DNA of 64,000 nucleotides from Rhodospirillales bacterium (GCA_019634165.1 JAHQVT010000002.1:1-64000), one strand, 5' to 3'. Shown: positions 18,402 to 27,299, numbered from the stretch's first letter. Translations and numbers: made by a program. Notes: a model not told the origin generated them from the sequence alone.

Positions 18402-19273
18402 TGGCAAGTCCTAAACTTATTGCCTCAGGCGTCGTTGTCGTTATCGCCGCTGTGGTTGCTTCTATGTGCGTCTTTACCGTCCGTCAGGACCAGCAGGCGC
18501 TTGTTCTTCAGTTCGGTAACCCTGTTCATGCGGTTTCCGAGCCGGGGCTGCATTTCAAACTGCCGATCCAGAACGTGGAATATTATGAGCGCCGCATTCT
18601 GGAACTTGACCCGCCGGTTCAGCAGGTTCTTCTGTCGGATCAAAAACGTGTCAATGTTGACAGCTTTGCCCGCTGGAAAATCATCGACCCGCTCATTTTC
18701 CGTCAACGTGCAACCAACACAACGAACTTTGTTCAGTTGTTTGGCCAGCGTCTGAACTCGGTTATCCGTGGTGAATTGGCACAGGCCCCGCTTGTGGCTC
18801 TTCTGTCGGACAACCGTGCACAGATCATGGAAAGAATTCAGGCAAGCCTGATCGAACCGGCCAAAGAGTTTGGTGTTGAACTGATTGATGTTCGAATCGG
18901 TCGCACGGATCTTCCGCAGGAAACATCGCAAGCGGTATATAACCGTATGCGTTCTTCCCGTATTGCCGAAGCTGCACAGCTTCGCGCAGAGGGTGAAGAG
19001 CTTAAAGCGAAAATTCAGGCCGAAGCAGATCGTGAACGCATCGGTATCCTTGCCGAAGCAAGCCGTCAGGCTGAAGTTCTGAGCGGTGAAGGTGACGCAG
19101 AGCGAAACATCGTTCTGGGTAAGGCCTATGGCAAAGATGCGGAATTCTTTGAATTCTATCGTTCGCTAGAGTCTTACAAATCCGCACTTTCGAATGGCTC
19201 GACCATGGTGCTTTCACCAGATAGCGAGTTTTTCCAATACTTTAATAAGTCGGCTCCTGACACAAGCCGCTAG
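18401..19273 (+). CDS. hflC: HflC, FtsH-protease modulator (SPFH family)
   Basis: The 290-residue partner of HflK has an N-terminal signal-anchor helix (about 5-24), then the SPFH domain beginning FTVRQDQQALVLQFG, with LSDQKRVNVDSFARWKI, and a coiled coil rich in Glu, Ala and Arg (about 185-230). Its start overlaps the hflK stop by one base. With HflK it forms the heteromeric cage around FtsH. A terminator follows ten bases after the stop, and a DUF2065 gene sits just beyond, as yjeT does in E. coli. Confidence 0.96.
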   Translation: MASPKLIASGVVVVIAAVVASMCVFTVRQDQQALVLQFGNPVHAVSEPGLHFKLPIQNVEYYERRILELDPPVQQVLLSDQKRVNVDSFARWKIIDPLIFRQRATNTTNFVQLFGQRLNSVIRGELAQAPLVALLSDNRAQIMERIQASLIEPAKEFGVELIDVRIGRTDLPQETSQAVYNRMRSSRIAEAAQLRAEGEELKAKIQAEADRERIGILAEASRQAEVLSGEGDAERNIVLGKAYGKDAEFFEFYRSLESYKSALSNGSTMVLSPDSEFFQYFNKSAPDTSR

Positions 19274-19282
19274 ACAAAACAT

Positions 19283-19320
19283 AAGGGCGACCTGCATATT
19301 AGTCAGGTCGCCCTTTTTGT
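19283..19320 (+). terminator. Rho-independent terminator after hflC
   Basis: AAGGGCGACCTG (19283-19294) pairs perfectly with CAGGTCGCCCTT (19304-19315) around a nine-base loop, followed by a T-tract. The arm and loop sequence GGGCGACCTGCATAT recurs in the terminator after degP. Confidence 0.92.
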
Positions 19321-19390
19321 TTTCATAAATATGTCCTGTTGGCGCATAGCTTCTGACGGGATCAAAGAAACCCCGGATACGTCCACGCCC

Positions 19391-19582
19391 ATGAAGGAAC
19401 TTGTTACAGCCATACTTCTGGCGATTGCGCTGGAAGGCATGCTTTACACGCTGTTCCCCGGCGGCCTTAAACGGGTCATGGAAATGGTTCAGGAAATCCC
19501 TGAATCGCAATTACGCATTGGCGGACTGGTCGCAGCGATCGTTGCGATTGGCGCAATCTGGGCAGTCCGTATCTGGCTGTAA
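19391..19582 (+). CDS. DUF2065 small membrane protein (YjeT-like)
   Basis: The 63-residue protein is almost entirely two hydrophobic helices (about 4-22 and 43-62) joined by FPGGLKRVMEMVQEIPESQLR. That is the DUF2065 pattern: an N-terminal MKEL, EG and LFP, with P-E-S-x-LR in the loop. The same family follows hflC in E. coli (yjeT), so its place here is conserved, although a terminator separates it from hflC. Function is unknown. I chose ATG 19391 because family members start MKEL; an in-frame ATG at 19331 would add 20 residues encoded partly by the terminator flank. Confidence 0.85.
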   Translation: MKELVTAILLAIALEGMLYTLFPGGLKRVMEMVQEIPESQLRIGGLVAAIVAIGAIWAVRIWL

Positions 19583-19679
19583 GCTCAGGAAAATCTGCCG
19601 CACATGGGCTTTGTGCCATGGTGCAGTGCTAAGAATTCCTTCTTTTTTCCAAGAGCTGCCCAATTTCTGCCAAAGTCAC

Positions 19680-19700
19680 GCTTAATTTGTTTAATTAAGC
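19680..19700. promoter_or_regulatory. AT-rich palindrome upstream of degP
   Basis: GCTTAATT (19680-19687) and AATTAAGC (19693-19700) form an eight-base perfect inverted repeat with a five-base spacer, 85 bases before the degP start. It could be an operator. No T-tract suitable for a terminator is present. The role is an inference. Confidence 0.3.
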
Positions 19701-19784
19701 GACGGGTAAAATAGCAATCCCATCGCGCGCTGCATAAATAGAATTACAAATACCGTGAACGCGGCAACGAACAGGAACAAACAC

Positions 19785-21278
19785 ATGCTACAAGCATTAT
19801 ACAACCCGGTGCGAGCGAAAGTGACTTCTGCACTGGTGATTGTTCTCCTTGGCGTGACCAGTGTTTCGCACATCGCGAATGCCCGCCCCGCTCCTGAAAG
19901 TTTCGCAGACCTGGCTGAAAAACTTCTGCCCAGTGTTGTGAATATCTCTACCAGCCAGATGGTCGCTGAACGCCAGGGACCAGATTTCCAGTTCCCTCCC
20001 GGCTCCCCGTTTGAAGACCTGTTCCGTGATTTCATGGAACGTAACGGTCAAGGCGGCCAGGGTGGTCAAGGCCCGCAAAAGCGCCGTGCAACGGCACTTG
20101 GTTCGGGCTTTATCATTTCGGCTGACGGTTACATCGTTACCAACAACCACGTGATTGATGGCGCGGACGAAATCAGCGTGCGCTTCCACGATGGTGAAAC
20201 CCTTGATGCTGAACTTATTGGCCGCGACCCGAAAACCGATGTCGCGTTGCTTAAAGTTGAACCCAAAGATGACCTTCCGTTCGTTAAATGGGGTGATTCA
20301 GACAGCGCACGTATCGGTGACTGGGCGATGGCAATCGGAAACCCGTTCGGCCTTGGCGGGACGGTGACAGCCGGTATCGTTTCGGCCCGTAACCGCGACA
20401 TCAATCAGGGTCCGTATGACGATTTCATCCAGACCGACGCGTCGATCAACCGGGGGAATTCCGGTGGTCCGCTGTTTAACCTTGATGGCGATGTTATCGG
20501 TATCAACAGTGCGATCTATTCGCCTTCCGGTGGGTCAGTCGGTATTGGCTTTGCCATTCCATCCGCCATTGCACAAAGCGTTGTTGACCAGTTGAAAGAA
20601 TATGGTCGCACCCGTCGCGGTTGGCTTGGCGTTCATATCCAGACTGTTACCGACGATATCGCAGACTCGGTTGGTCTTGATAGTTCGACCGGTGCCATGG
20701 TTGCTGGTGTATCGGACGAAAGCCCGGCCAAGAAAGCTGGCATCAAACAGGGTGACGTCATCCTAAGCTTTGATGGCAAAGAAGTTGAAAGCATGCGTCG
20801 CCTGCCGCGCATCGTTGCAGAAACCAAGATCGGCAAAGATGTTGATGTGGTGATCTGGCGCGATGGCGAAAAACAGACCGTACAGGTCGAACTTGGCGAG
20901 CTTGAAGAAGAAGTCATTGCCGCCAGTGCAACCCCATCCGAAAGCACCGAAGCACCGGAAATCGCCGAAGCCGAACTCCCGGCTCTTGGCATGAAGGTTG
21001 CCAATGTCGATGATGCACTTCGTCAACGTTACAACCTTGCCCAAGGCACGGAAGGCGTGATTGTCACCGACGTTGCCAGCGACAGCTATGCTGCGGAAAA
21101 AGGTGTACGCCCCGGCGATATCATCATCGAAGCATCGCACAGCGCGGTTGCCAATGTTGAAGACGTCACCAATGCGGTTAAATCAGCCCTTGATAACGAC
21201 AAGCGCACCATTCTGATGTTGATAGAAACATCGGCTGGCCCGCGTTACTTCGGGCTGACACTTGCACAAGAAGAATAA
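19785..21278 (+). CDS. degP: DegP/DegQ-family periplasmic serine protease (Do)
   Basis: The 497-residue protein has a signal peptide (about 1-34, cleaved near ANA), then a trypsin-like domain with catalytic His122 (TNNHVIDGADE), Asp152 (KTDVALLKV) and Ser226 (GNSGGPL). Two PDZ domains follow (about 255-350 and 395-495). It degrades or refolds misfolded periplasmic proteins. I prefer ATG 19785 (AGGAA eight bases upstream) to the GTG at 19755. The second PDZ is preceded by a Glu/Pro-rich linker. Placement after hflKC groups membrane and periplasmic quality control in one locus. Confidence 0.95.
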   Translation: MLQALYNPVRAKVTSALVIVLLGVTSVSHIANARPAPESFADLAEKLLPSVVNISTSQMVAERQGPDFQFPPGSPFEDLFRDFMERNGQGGQGGQGPQKRRATALGSGFIISADGYIVTNNHVIDGADEISVRFHDGETLDAELIGRDPKTDVALLKVEPKDDLPFVKWGDSDSARIGDWAMAIGNPFGLGGTVTAGIVSARNRDINQGPYDDFIQTDASINRGNSGGPLFNLDGDVIGINSAIYSPSGGSVGIGFAIPSAIAQSVVDQLKEYGRTRRGWLGVHIQTVTDDIADSVGLDSSTGAMVAGVSDESPAKKAGIKQGDVILSFDGKEVESMRRLPRIVAETKIGKDVDVVIWRDGEKQTVQVELGELEEEVIAASATPSESTEAPEIAEAELPALGMKVANVDDALRQRYNLAQGTEGVIVTDVASDSYAAEKGVRPGDIIIEASHSAVANVEDVTNAVKSALDNDKRTILMLIETSAGPRYFGLTLAQEE

Positions 21279-21305
21279 GCCGTCTGGCTTTGACCTGTTA
21301 TGAAA

Positions 21306-21340
21306 AAAGGGCGACCTGCATATGGCAGGTCGTCCTTTAT
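21306..21340 (+). terminator. Rho-independent terminator after degP
   Basis: AAAGGGCGACCTG (21306-21318) pairs with CAGGTCGTCCTTT (21326-21338), with one G-U pair. It resembles the hflC terminator in stem and loop. Confidence 0.82.
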
Positions 21341-21396
21341 CAGATGTGTTGAATCGCCTGGCCGGGGCCTATTGGATCCTTGCCTGTAATATAAGG

Positions 21397-21433
21397 AATG
21401 CCCTCGCAAAAAACTGCGGAGGCATTTTCTTTG
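21397..21433 (+). terminator. Second terminator-like hairpin downstream of degP
   Basis: AATGCCCTCGC (21397-21407) pairs with GCGGAGGCATT (21416-21426) apart from one mismatch and one wobble, then TTCTTT follows. It is a backup stop between degP and the convergent aminotransferase. Confidence 0.65.
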
Positions 21434-21498
21434 TGCATATCCGATTGGCGGACAGAGAGGTCATCTAATTTGAGAACTGCATCATTGTGATGCCCTTA

Positions 21499-22449
21499 CT
21501 ATTCGGCCGATCCCGGGTAGCTGATAGCGTTGCGATATTTATCGTCCTCATGGATCTGCCAATAGAGCGCCATCATACGCTTTGTGAGCAGGCCTACTTC
21601 TCTCGCCCCCCCAATGGGCTGCCTGTCCATTTGGGACACAGGCATGACGCCTCCAGCCGTTGATGTCACAAAAACCTCGTCTGCCGACTTCAGATCTTCA
21701 ACCGCAATATCCTGAGCGTGGCATTCGATGCCCATTTCTGCGCAGAGATCAAAGATAGTCTGACGTGTAATTCCTAACAAGACGCCCAAGTCGGGTGTCG
21801 AAACAACTCCGTCCTTAACTGCAAATATATTAAATCCGGGTCCTTCGGATACATTACCGTTGGCATCAAGCAGCACTGCCGTGTCCGCCCCTAGCTCGTA
21901 AGCCGCATAAAGGGCCTTCACCATATCGAGCCAATGGTAGTTCTTGACAGTCGGGTCGACAGAGGATGGCGGGATGCGTAGAACATCCGTCACAGCAATG
22001 TGCAATCCACGTTCCATCTGTTCCTTGTTTGCGACAGAGCCGAATGGAATAACGAATGCAACAAAGCGGTTTTCTGCATCCCTAGGGTCCCGACTGAAGT
22101 TCGGAGATGTGCCCCTTGTACAGATGAATTCCACATAGGCGTTTTTGAACCCGGACAAGGCCACGCAATTGTGCAGGATGTCTGCCACTTCAGCCTTGTC
22201 GTATGGAATAGACATGTGCAGTTCCGTCATACCACGAAAAAAGCGATCCAGATGGTCCCCCAATCTGAAGAAGGCGCCTTTCCATACATGGACAACATCA
22301 TAGGTCGCATCTGAATGAAGAAACCCATAATCCAGAATCGAAAGCTTTGCCTCCTGGATTGGCAAATATTGCCCGTCCATATAGGCAACACCGGGTGGGT
22401 AGTTGCGACGATCAACATGGCGAGAGGTTAATTTGGGCAATTTGTGCAT
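21499..22449 (-). CDS. Class IV PLP aminotransferase, resembling (R)-amine / D-amino acid transaminases
   Basis: The 316-residue protein has the fold-type IV signatures: catalytic Lys169 in DPTVKNYHWLDMVKA, and EGPGFNIF (Glu202), which contacts the pyridine nitrogen. The N-terminal pattern ILDYGFLHSDATYDVVHVWKGAFFRL and the later GITRQTIFDL and TSTAGGVMPV blocks look more like (R)-selective amine transaminases than like IlvE or typical Dat. The reaction is amino transfer from an (R)-amine or D-amino acid to pyruvate or another keto acid; the exact donor cannot be read from sequence. It is divergent from an Lrp-type regulator, its probable controller. Confidence 0.82.
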   Translation of the reverse strand: MHKLPKLTSRHVDRRNYPPGVAYMDGQYLPIQEAKLSILDYGFLHSDATYDVVHVWKGAFFRLGDHLDRFFRGMTELHMSIPYDKAEVADILHNCVALSGFKNAYVEFICTRGTSPNFSRDPRDAENRFVAFVIPFGSVANKEQMERGLHIAVTDVLRIPPSSVDPTVKNYHWLDMVKALYAAYELGADTAVLLDANGNVSEGPGFNIFAVKDGVVSTPDLGVLLGITRQTIFDLCAEMGIECHAQDIAVEDLKSADEVFVTSTAGGVMPVSQMDRQPIGGAREVGLLTKRMMALYWQIHEDDKYRNAISYPGSAE

Positions 22450-22576
22450 AATCGGACTTTCGACGAGATGATTCGATTTCTACGTTTGAAATTACCAGCC
22501 TTTCCTGAGCATTTTGCCTTATAATGCAGACATATCCGATCAAGATGATGCGAAACCTACAAGGTAGTCGAACAAA

Positions 22577-23041
22577 ATGCCAATAATGCTGGATGACACC
22601 GACAAAAAGCTTCTGGAAATGGTTCAGCGGAACAATCGCCTAACGGCAGACGAGTTAGGAGATCATGTCGGAACGTCACGCTCGTCGGCTCAACGGCGCA
22701 TGAAACGGTTCAGGGATGAGGGCATCATTGAAGCGGACATATCCGTCCTGTCTGCAAAGGCCGTCGGACGCCCCATGACTTTTATCGTTGAAGTTGAGCT
22801 GGAACGTGAACGAACCGACCTTCTGGATGAATTTCGTCGTTCCATGCTTGCGTTGAATGATGTTCAACAATGTTACTACGTAACAGGGCACACCGACTTC
22901 ATTCTGATTGTTACGTCCACGGATATGGCCGCATATGAAGAGTTCAGCCGACAGGTGTTTACTGACAACCCCAACATCCGAAGGTTTCACTCAAATGTCG
23001 TAGTGAATCGCGTAAAAGCGGGCTTGCAGGTGCCACTTTAG
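22577..23041 (+). CDS. Lrp/AsnC-family regulator
   Basis: The 154-residue protein has an N-terminal HTH (LDDTDKKLLEMVQRNNRLTADELGDHVGTSRSSAQRRMKRF) and a C-terminal RAM/ligand-binding domain with the QCYYVTGHTDFILIV pattern. Lrp/AsnC proteins form octamers that bind amino acids and often control a divergent catabolic or transport gene. Here that gene is the class IV aminotransferase, 127 bases away. The ATG at 22586 (MLDDTD) is an alternative start. A terminator lies at 23157-23190. Confidence 0.92.
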   Translation: MPIMLDDTDKKLLEMVQRNNRLTADELGDHVGTSRSSAQRRMKRFRDEGIIEADISVLSAKAVGRPMTFIVEVELERERTDLLDEFRRSMLALNDVQQCYYVTGHTDFILIVTSTDMAAYEEFSRQVFTDNPNIRRFHSNVVVNRVKAGLQVPL

Positions 23042-23069
23042 GTTCTCAGGTAGGCAAATTCTATTACTC

Positions 23070-23106
23070 AACGGTTGTCAGCTTGGGCTTCAAGTAGACA
23101 ACCGTT
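23070..23106. repeat. Inverted repeat downstream of the Lrp-type gene
   Basis: AACGGTTGTC (23070-23079) and GACAACCGTT (23097-23106) are perfect ten-base complements around a 17-base loop. There is no T-tract. It may stabilise the 3' end of the lrp mRNA. Confidence 0.45.
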
Positions 23107-23156
23107 CCGTTGAGGATCGCGACTTTATCCTTGCCTCGACCATCAACCCATCCGGT

Positions 23157-23190
23157 AAGGGGCCTGCTTTGACAGGTCACCCTTTTTCTT
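23157..23190 (+). terminator. Rho-independent terminator after the Lrp-type gene
   Basis: AAGGGGCCTG and CAGGTCACCCTT form an imperfect stem followed by TTTTTCTTT. It lies between the convergent lrp-like gene and serB. Confidence 0.72.
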
Positions 23191-23209
23191 TAAGCTGTCA
23201 CCAAAGATA

Positions 23210-24100
23210 TCAGGAAACAAAATCAGACTTCGCATAGCCCTGCAAATAAAGCAAAGCGCTCAGATCACCGTGATTGATGCAAATGCGCGCTTGCTCCCGA
23301 ACAGATGGTTTTGCATGGAACGCAACCCCGGTTCCGGCAATCGAGATCATCTGAAGATCATTCGCACCATCGCCAACCGCAATCGCATCGCCCGGTGTAA
23401 TGCCATGTTCGGCAGACAGGTTTTCAAGTGCATCTACCTTGGCCTGACGATCCAGTACGGGTTTTTGCACCTTGCCGGTCAGCTTGCCATTATCTTCAAT
23501 CAAGACATTCGCCTGATCATAATCAAAGCCAAGCTCGGCCCGCACGGCACTGGTAAAGAAATCAAACCCGCCTGACACAAGCGCTACAAAGGCACCATTG
23601 GCCTTCATTGTCTTAACAAGCGTTTTAGCACCACCGGTATATTCAACGGTTTTCCAAGCTTCTTGAAGCATCGCCGTCGACATGCCGGTAAGAAGCCCGA
23701 CACGCTCATCAAGTGCCTCTTCGAAATCAAGTTCGCCATTCATCGCCCGTGCCGTGATCGCAGCAACCCGTTCTTTGACCCCGGCAAATTCGGCCAACTC
23801 GTCAAGGGTTTCGCCGGTGACAATGGTACTGTCCATATCAGCAATCAGCAATTTCTTGCGCCGCGTTGCGATCTTTTGGGTTACAGCATCGACTTCAAGT
23901 TCGGCTTCTGCCAGCGTGGTATCAGCAACATCAAGTGTGATGCCGTCAAATGTCAAATCAACCGCTTCGCCGTCGGCCAGCCAGTTCAGATCCCCCACCA
24001 ATGCCCCCGCACCCGTCAGGGCAATCGCCGCACGATCAATCACATCTTTTGTTAGTGCATTCGAATTTGGGGCGGCGATCAGTGTCAGTACCAATTTCAT
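23210..24100 (-). CDS. serB: Phosphoserine phosphatase
   Basis: SerB hydrolyses L-3-phosphoserine, the last step of serine synthesis. The 296-residue protein has an N-terminal ACT-like region (about 1-75) and a HAD phosphatase domain. The nucleophile is Asp88 with Asp90 in IADMDSTIV, followed by GETLDELAEFAGVKERVAAIT, ALVSGGFDFF (motif II Ser) and AVGDGANDLQMI (motif III/IV acidic residues). The start is ATG 24100, with AAGGAG about ten bases upstream; the ten residues before it in frame are not family-like. It is divergent from miaA. Confidence 0.95.
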   Translation of the reverse strand: MKLVLTLIAAPNSNALTKDVIDRAAIALTGAGALVGDLNWLADGEAVDLTFDGITLDVADTTLAEAELEVDAVTQKIATRRKKLLIADMDSTIVTGETLDELAEFAGVKERVAAITARAMNGELDFEEALDERVGLLTGMSTAMLQEAWKTVEYTGGAKTLVKTMKANGAFVALVSGGFDFFTSAVRAELGFDYDQANVLIEDNGKLTGKVQKPVLDRQAKVDALENLSAEHGITPGDAIAVGDGANDLQMISIAGTGVAFHAKPSVREQARICINHGDLSALLYLQGYAKSDFVS

Positions 24101-24306
24101 GGTCTGTAGGCTCCTTGGCGGAAAAGGCATTAAACAGATTTGTCGTCTTTATCCGAATTGCATGGCCCCATGACAAGAGAACTTTCACGCCAACAGCCAT
24201 GCCTAAGCATTTTTTGCCACCCGGACACAGACCAAAGCACTATGCCTTTGCCGGTGAACCCAATAGACTGTGCGGCCTTTGACACCCCGAATTCGAAAGT
24301 GCCTTT

Positions 24307-25275
24307 ATGTCGGCGATCAATGCCAACAGTTCGTTTGCCCCCTTCCTAATCGTTGCAGGCCCAACCGCCAGCGGCAAGTCTGCGCTTGCGCTTGATATGG
24401 CCGATGCGTTTGACGGTGTGGTGATCAATGCCGATAGCATGCAGGTTTATAAAGAACTGCGCGTGTTAAGTGCGCGCCCCGATGAAGCCGAAACCGCGCG
24501 TGCCCCCCATCGTCTTTATGGGGTTCTTTCTGGCCGCGAAGCATGTTCTGCCGGAAAGTGGCGCGACATGGCGATGGCCGAGATTGCCGATTGCCACGCC
24601 AATGGAAAACTTCCGATCATTACCGGCGGCACGGGGATGTATTTAAATGCCCTGACCAATGGCATTGCCCCGATCCCAGATGTACCCGCCCGGATTCGCG
24701 ACGTGGTCAGTGCCGAATTGGCGGAACTTGGCCATCAAGCGTTCTTTGAAAAACTTAAACGCGATGATCCGGAAACGGCCGCAACACTAGATGGCACAAA
24801 CACCCAACGTTTGATTCGCGCCGCCGAGGTTTTTGCCCATACCGGTCGCGGATTGGCAAGTTGGCATAGTGAACCTGTCATCACACCGCCAGAAAATATG
24901 AAGTTCAAGAAACTTTGTTACATGCCCCCGCGCGACATTTTATATGACCGCTGCAATCGGCGTTTTGATCTTATGATTAAACAGGGTGCGATTGATGAAG
25001 TGCGCCAGCTTCTTGCCCTTGATCTTCCGCCGTCAGCCCCGGTTATGAAGGCTGTTGGCGTCCGAGAGCTTGCCGCCCACCTTGCCGGTGAGATTGATCT
25101 CGACACTGCCAAAGAAAAATCCCAACGCGAAACCAGACGCTATGCCAAACGTCAGTTAACGTGGTTTCGCCATCAAATGACGGACAAGGAAATCATCGAC
25201 GCGCAATATTCGGAAAGTTTGGCAGCAAAAATGCGTCATGATATTAACCAATTTCTGTTGACCACGCCAAAGTGA
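24307..25275 (+). CDS. miaA: tRNA dimethylallyltransferase
   Basis: MiaA adds a dimethylallyl group to N6 of A37 in tRNAs reading UNN codons, the first step to ms2i6A. The 322-residue protein has the P-loop GPTASGKS (residues 18-25), NADSMQVYKELRVLSARP, HRLYGVLSG...AGKWRDMA and PIITGGTGMYLNALTNGIAPIPDVP. The C-terminal RETRRYAKRQLTWFRHQ motif contacts tRNA. Length is normal. It is followed by a terminator and then the ilv operon. Confidence 0.96.
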   Translation: MSAINANSSFAPFLIVAGPTASGKSALALDMADAFDGVVINADSMQVYKELRVLSARPDEAETARAPHRLYGVLSGREACSAGKWRDMAMAEIADCHANGKLPIITGGTGMYLNALTNGIAPIPDVPARIRDVVSAELAELGHQAFFEKLKRDDPETAATLDGTNTQRLIRAAEVFAHTGRGLASWHSEPVITPPENMKFKKLCYMPPRDILYDRCNRRFDLMIKQGAIDEVRQLLALDLPPSAPVMKAVGVRELAAHLAGEIDLDTAKEKSQRETRRYAKRQLTWFRHQMTDKEIIDAQYSESLAAKMRHDINQFLLTTPK

Positions 25276-25311
25276 GGCGATAGGTTGGCGCTTCCCCCGC
25301 CTAAATGGCGG

Positions 25312-25336
25312 AAAACCGCCGTTTCGGCGGATTTTT
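25312..25336 (+). terminator. Rho-independent terminator after miaA
   Basis: CCGCCG (25316-25321) pairs with CGGCGG (25325-25330) around a three-base loop, flanked by A residues on the left and ATTTTT on the right. Confidence 0.8.
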
Positions 25337-25363
25337 CAACTCCAATTCAAGGATAATTGGATC

Positions 25364-25408
25364 ATGTTTCAACCACGCGGTTATCACGCGACACGTTGTT
25401 GTCGCTAA
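25364..25408 (+). CDS. Possible 14-codon leader peptide upstream of ilvB
   Basis: ATG 25364 has AAGGAT nine bases upstream and opens a short frame, MFQPRGYHATRCCR, that stops 19 bases before the ilvB start. Leader peptides of ilv operons normally contain runs of Ile, Val or Leu, which this one lacks, so classical branched-chain attenuation is not supported. The Cys-Cys-Arg end is distinctive. It may be an incidental frame. Confidence 0.25.
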   Translation: MFQPRGYHATRCCR

Positions 25409-25427
25409 GTAAAGAGGCTCGAAAATC

Positions 25428-27191
25428 ATGGCAGAACGTATTTTGAACGGTTCGGAAGTAGTGTTGCAAGCCCTTGCAGATCAGGGTGTGGAAGTCGTGT
25501 TCGGCTATCCCGGCGGCGCTGTCCTACCGCTATATGACGAGATTTTTAAACAGAACCGGATTCGTCACGTTCTCGTCCGCCATGAACAGGCTGCTGTCCA
25601 CGCTGCTGAAGGTTACGCCCGTTCGACCGGCAAGGTCGGCGTTGTGCTTGTAACCAGCGGACCGGGTGCGACAAACGCCGTTACGGGCCTTACCGACGCG
25701 TTGATGGACTCGATTCCAGTTGTCTGCCTGACAGGTCAGGTGCCGACCCATTTGATCGGCAATGATGCGTTTCAGGAAGCTGATACCACCGGCATTACCC
25801 GCCCTTGCACCAAGCATAACTATCTGGTGAAGGATAGCGACAAGCTTGCGCGCACGATGCACGAAGCATTCCACGTCGCATCAAGCGGCCGTCCAGGCCC
25901 GGTTGTGATTGACCTGCCGAAAGATATTCTGGTTGGCAAGGCACCTTATCTCGAACCGTCACAGGTTCAGCACCGGACCTATAACCCGGTTGTTAAAGGC
26001 GACCGCGGCCAGATTGAAGAAGCACTTGAAATGCTGGCATCGGCGGAAAAGCCGATCTTGTATTGCGGCGGCGGTGTAATCAATTCCGGCCAACAAGCGT
26101 GTAAGCTTTTGGCTGAATTCACGCGCATCACGGGTATTCCAATCACCTTGACCCTGATGGGCCTTGGTGCGTATCCGGCATCTGATAAACAGCATCTTGG
26201 GATGTTGGGGATGCACGGCACGTATGAAGCCAACATGGCGATGCATGATTGCGATGTGATGTTCGCAATCGGTGCGCGTTTTGATGACCGTGTTACTGGT
26301 AATCTTGATTTCTTCTCTCCGGGGTCGCAGAAAGTCCAGATCGATATTGATCAAAGCTCGATCAATAAAAACGTTCCGGTCGATATTGGGATCGTTGGCG
26401 ATGTTGGTCATGTTCTCGAAGACATGATCAAAATCTGGAAAGCCAAACAGTACAAGATCGACGCAAATGCGCTTGATGGTTGGTGGAAAGAAATCGAAGG
26501 CTGGCGTGAAAAACGCTGCCTGTCCTACAAGCAACCAAAAGACGTCATCAAGCCACAACATGTCATTCGCCGTGTCCATGAACTGACCCGCGATCGCAAG
26601 ACCTACATCACCACTGACGTTGGTCAGCACCAGATGTGGGCCGCCCAGCATTTCGGGTTTGAACATCCTTATGAATGGATGACCTCAGGTGGTCTTGGCA
26701 CGATGGGTTATGGCATGCCAGCCGCCCTTGGTGTTCAGGTTGCCCATCCGGATGCGACGGTTGTCTGCTTTACCGGTGATGCATCGATCATGATGAATAT
26801 TCAGGAATGCTCGACGCTGACCCAGTACCGCCTGCCGGTCAAAACCGTCATTCTGAATAACCGCTACATGGGCATGGTTCGCCAGTGGCAGCAGCTTCTG
26901 CACGGTTCGCGCTATTCCGAAAGCTATAGCGAAAGCCTGCCTGACTTTGTCAAACTGTCTGAGGCCTTCGGATTTACCGGATTGACCTGCAGCAACCCCG
27001 CTGACCTTGATGATGCCATCAAACAAATGCTGGAAATTGATGGTCCGGTGATTTTGGATGTTGCTGTCGATGACAAGGAAAACTGCTATCCGATGATCCC
27101 ATCGGGCAAGCCGCACAATGAAATGTTGCTTGGTCAGGAAACCAACGGCGACGAAGCCATTGATTCCGACGAAGGGATGGTTCTGGTCTGA
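25428..27191 (+). CDS. ilvB: Acetolactate synthase, large (catalytic) subunit
   Basis: The 587-residue ThDP enzyme condenses two pyruvates to acetolactate, or pyruvate with 2-ketobutyrate, the first common step to valine, leucine and isoleucine. Visible features are the catalytic Glu53 in RHEQAAVHAAEGYAR, the FAD/ThDP scaffold TSGPGATNAVTGLTDA and a C-terminal ThDP motif beginning GDASIMMN and ending VILNN (about 448-476). GTMGYGMPAALG precedes it. It is followed by its regulatory subunit ilvH and by ilvC in the same orientation, with a leader lacking obvious branched-chain codons. Confidence 0.96.
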   Translation: MAERILNGSEVVLQALADQGVEVVFGYPGGAVLPLYDEIFKQNRIRHVLVRHEQAAVHAAEGYARSTGKVGVVLVTSGPGATNAVTGLTDALMDSIPVVCLTGQVPTHLIGNDAFQEADTTGITRPCTKHNYLVKDSDKLARTMHEAFHVASSGRPGPVVIDLPKDILVGKAPYLEPSQVQHRTYNPVVKGDRGQIEEALEMLASAEKPILYCGGGVINSGQQACKLLAEFTRITGIPITLTLMGLGAYPASDKQHLGMLGMHGTYEANMAMHDCDVMFAIGARFDDRVTGNLDFFSPGSQKVQIDIDQSSINKNVPVDIGIVGDVGHVLEDMIKIWKAKQYKIDANALDGWWKEIEGWREKRCLSYKQPKDVIKPQHVIRRVHELTRDRKTYITTDVGQHQMWAAQHFGFEHPYEWMTSGGLGTMGYGMPAALGVQVAHPDATVVCFTGDASIMMNIQECSTLTQYRLPVKTVILNNRYMGMVRQWQQLLHGSRYSESYSESLPDFVKLSEAFGFTGLTCSNPADLDDAIKQMLEIDGPVILDVAVDDKENCYPMIPSGKPHNEMLLGQETNGDEAIDSDEGMVLV

Positions 27192-27299
27192 TCCGCACCG
27201 AAACCGCGTGCGAGACGATATCATCAAAACCATAATGAAAAAGCCGGTTCGGGCGGCAACCTGATGTTGCCCCCGCCCCTGCTCTAGCGGAGCGAGACC

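Noticed and set aside
26770..26860. IlvB ThDP motif reading GDAS rather than GDGS
   Set aside because: The flanking residues and spacing to NN are normal, and this variation occurs in acetolactate synthases; not evidence of inactivity.
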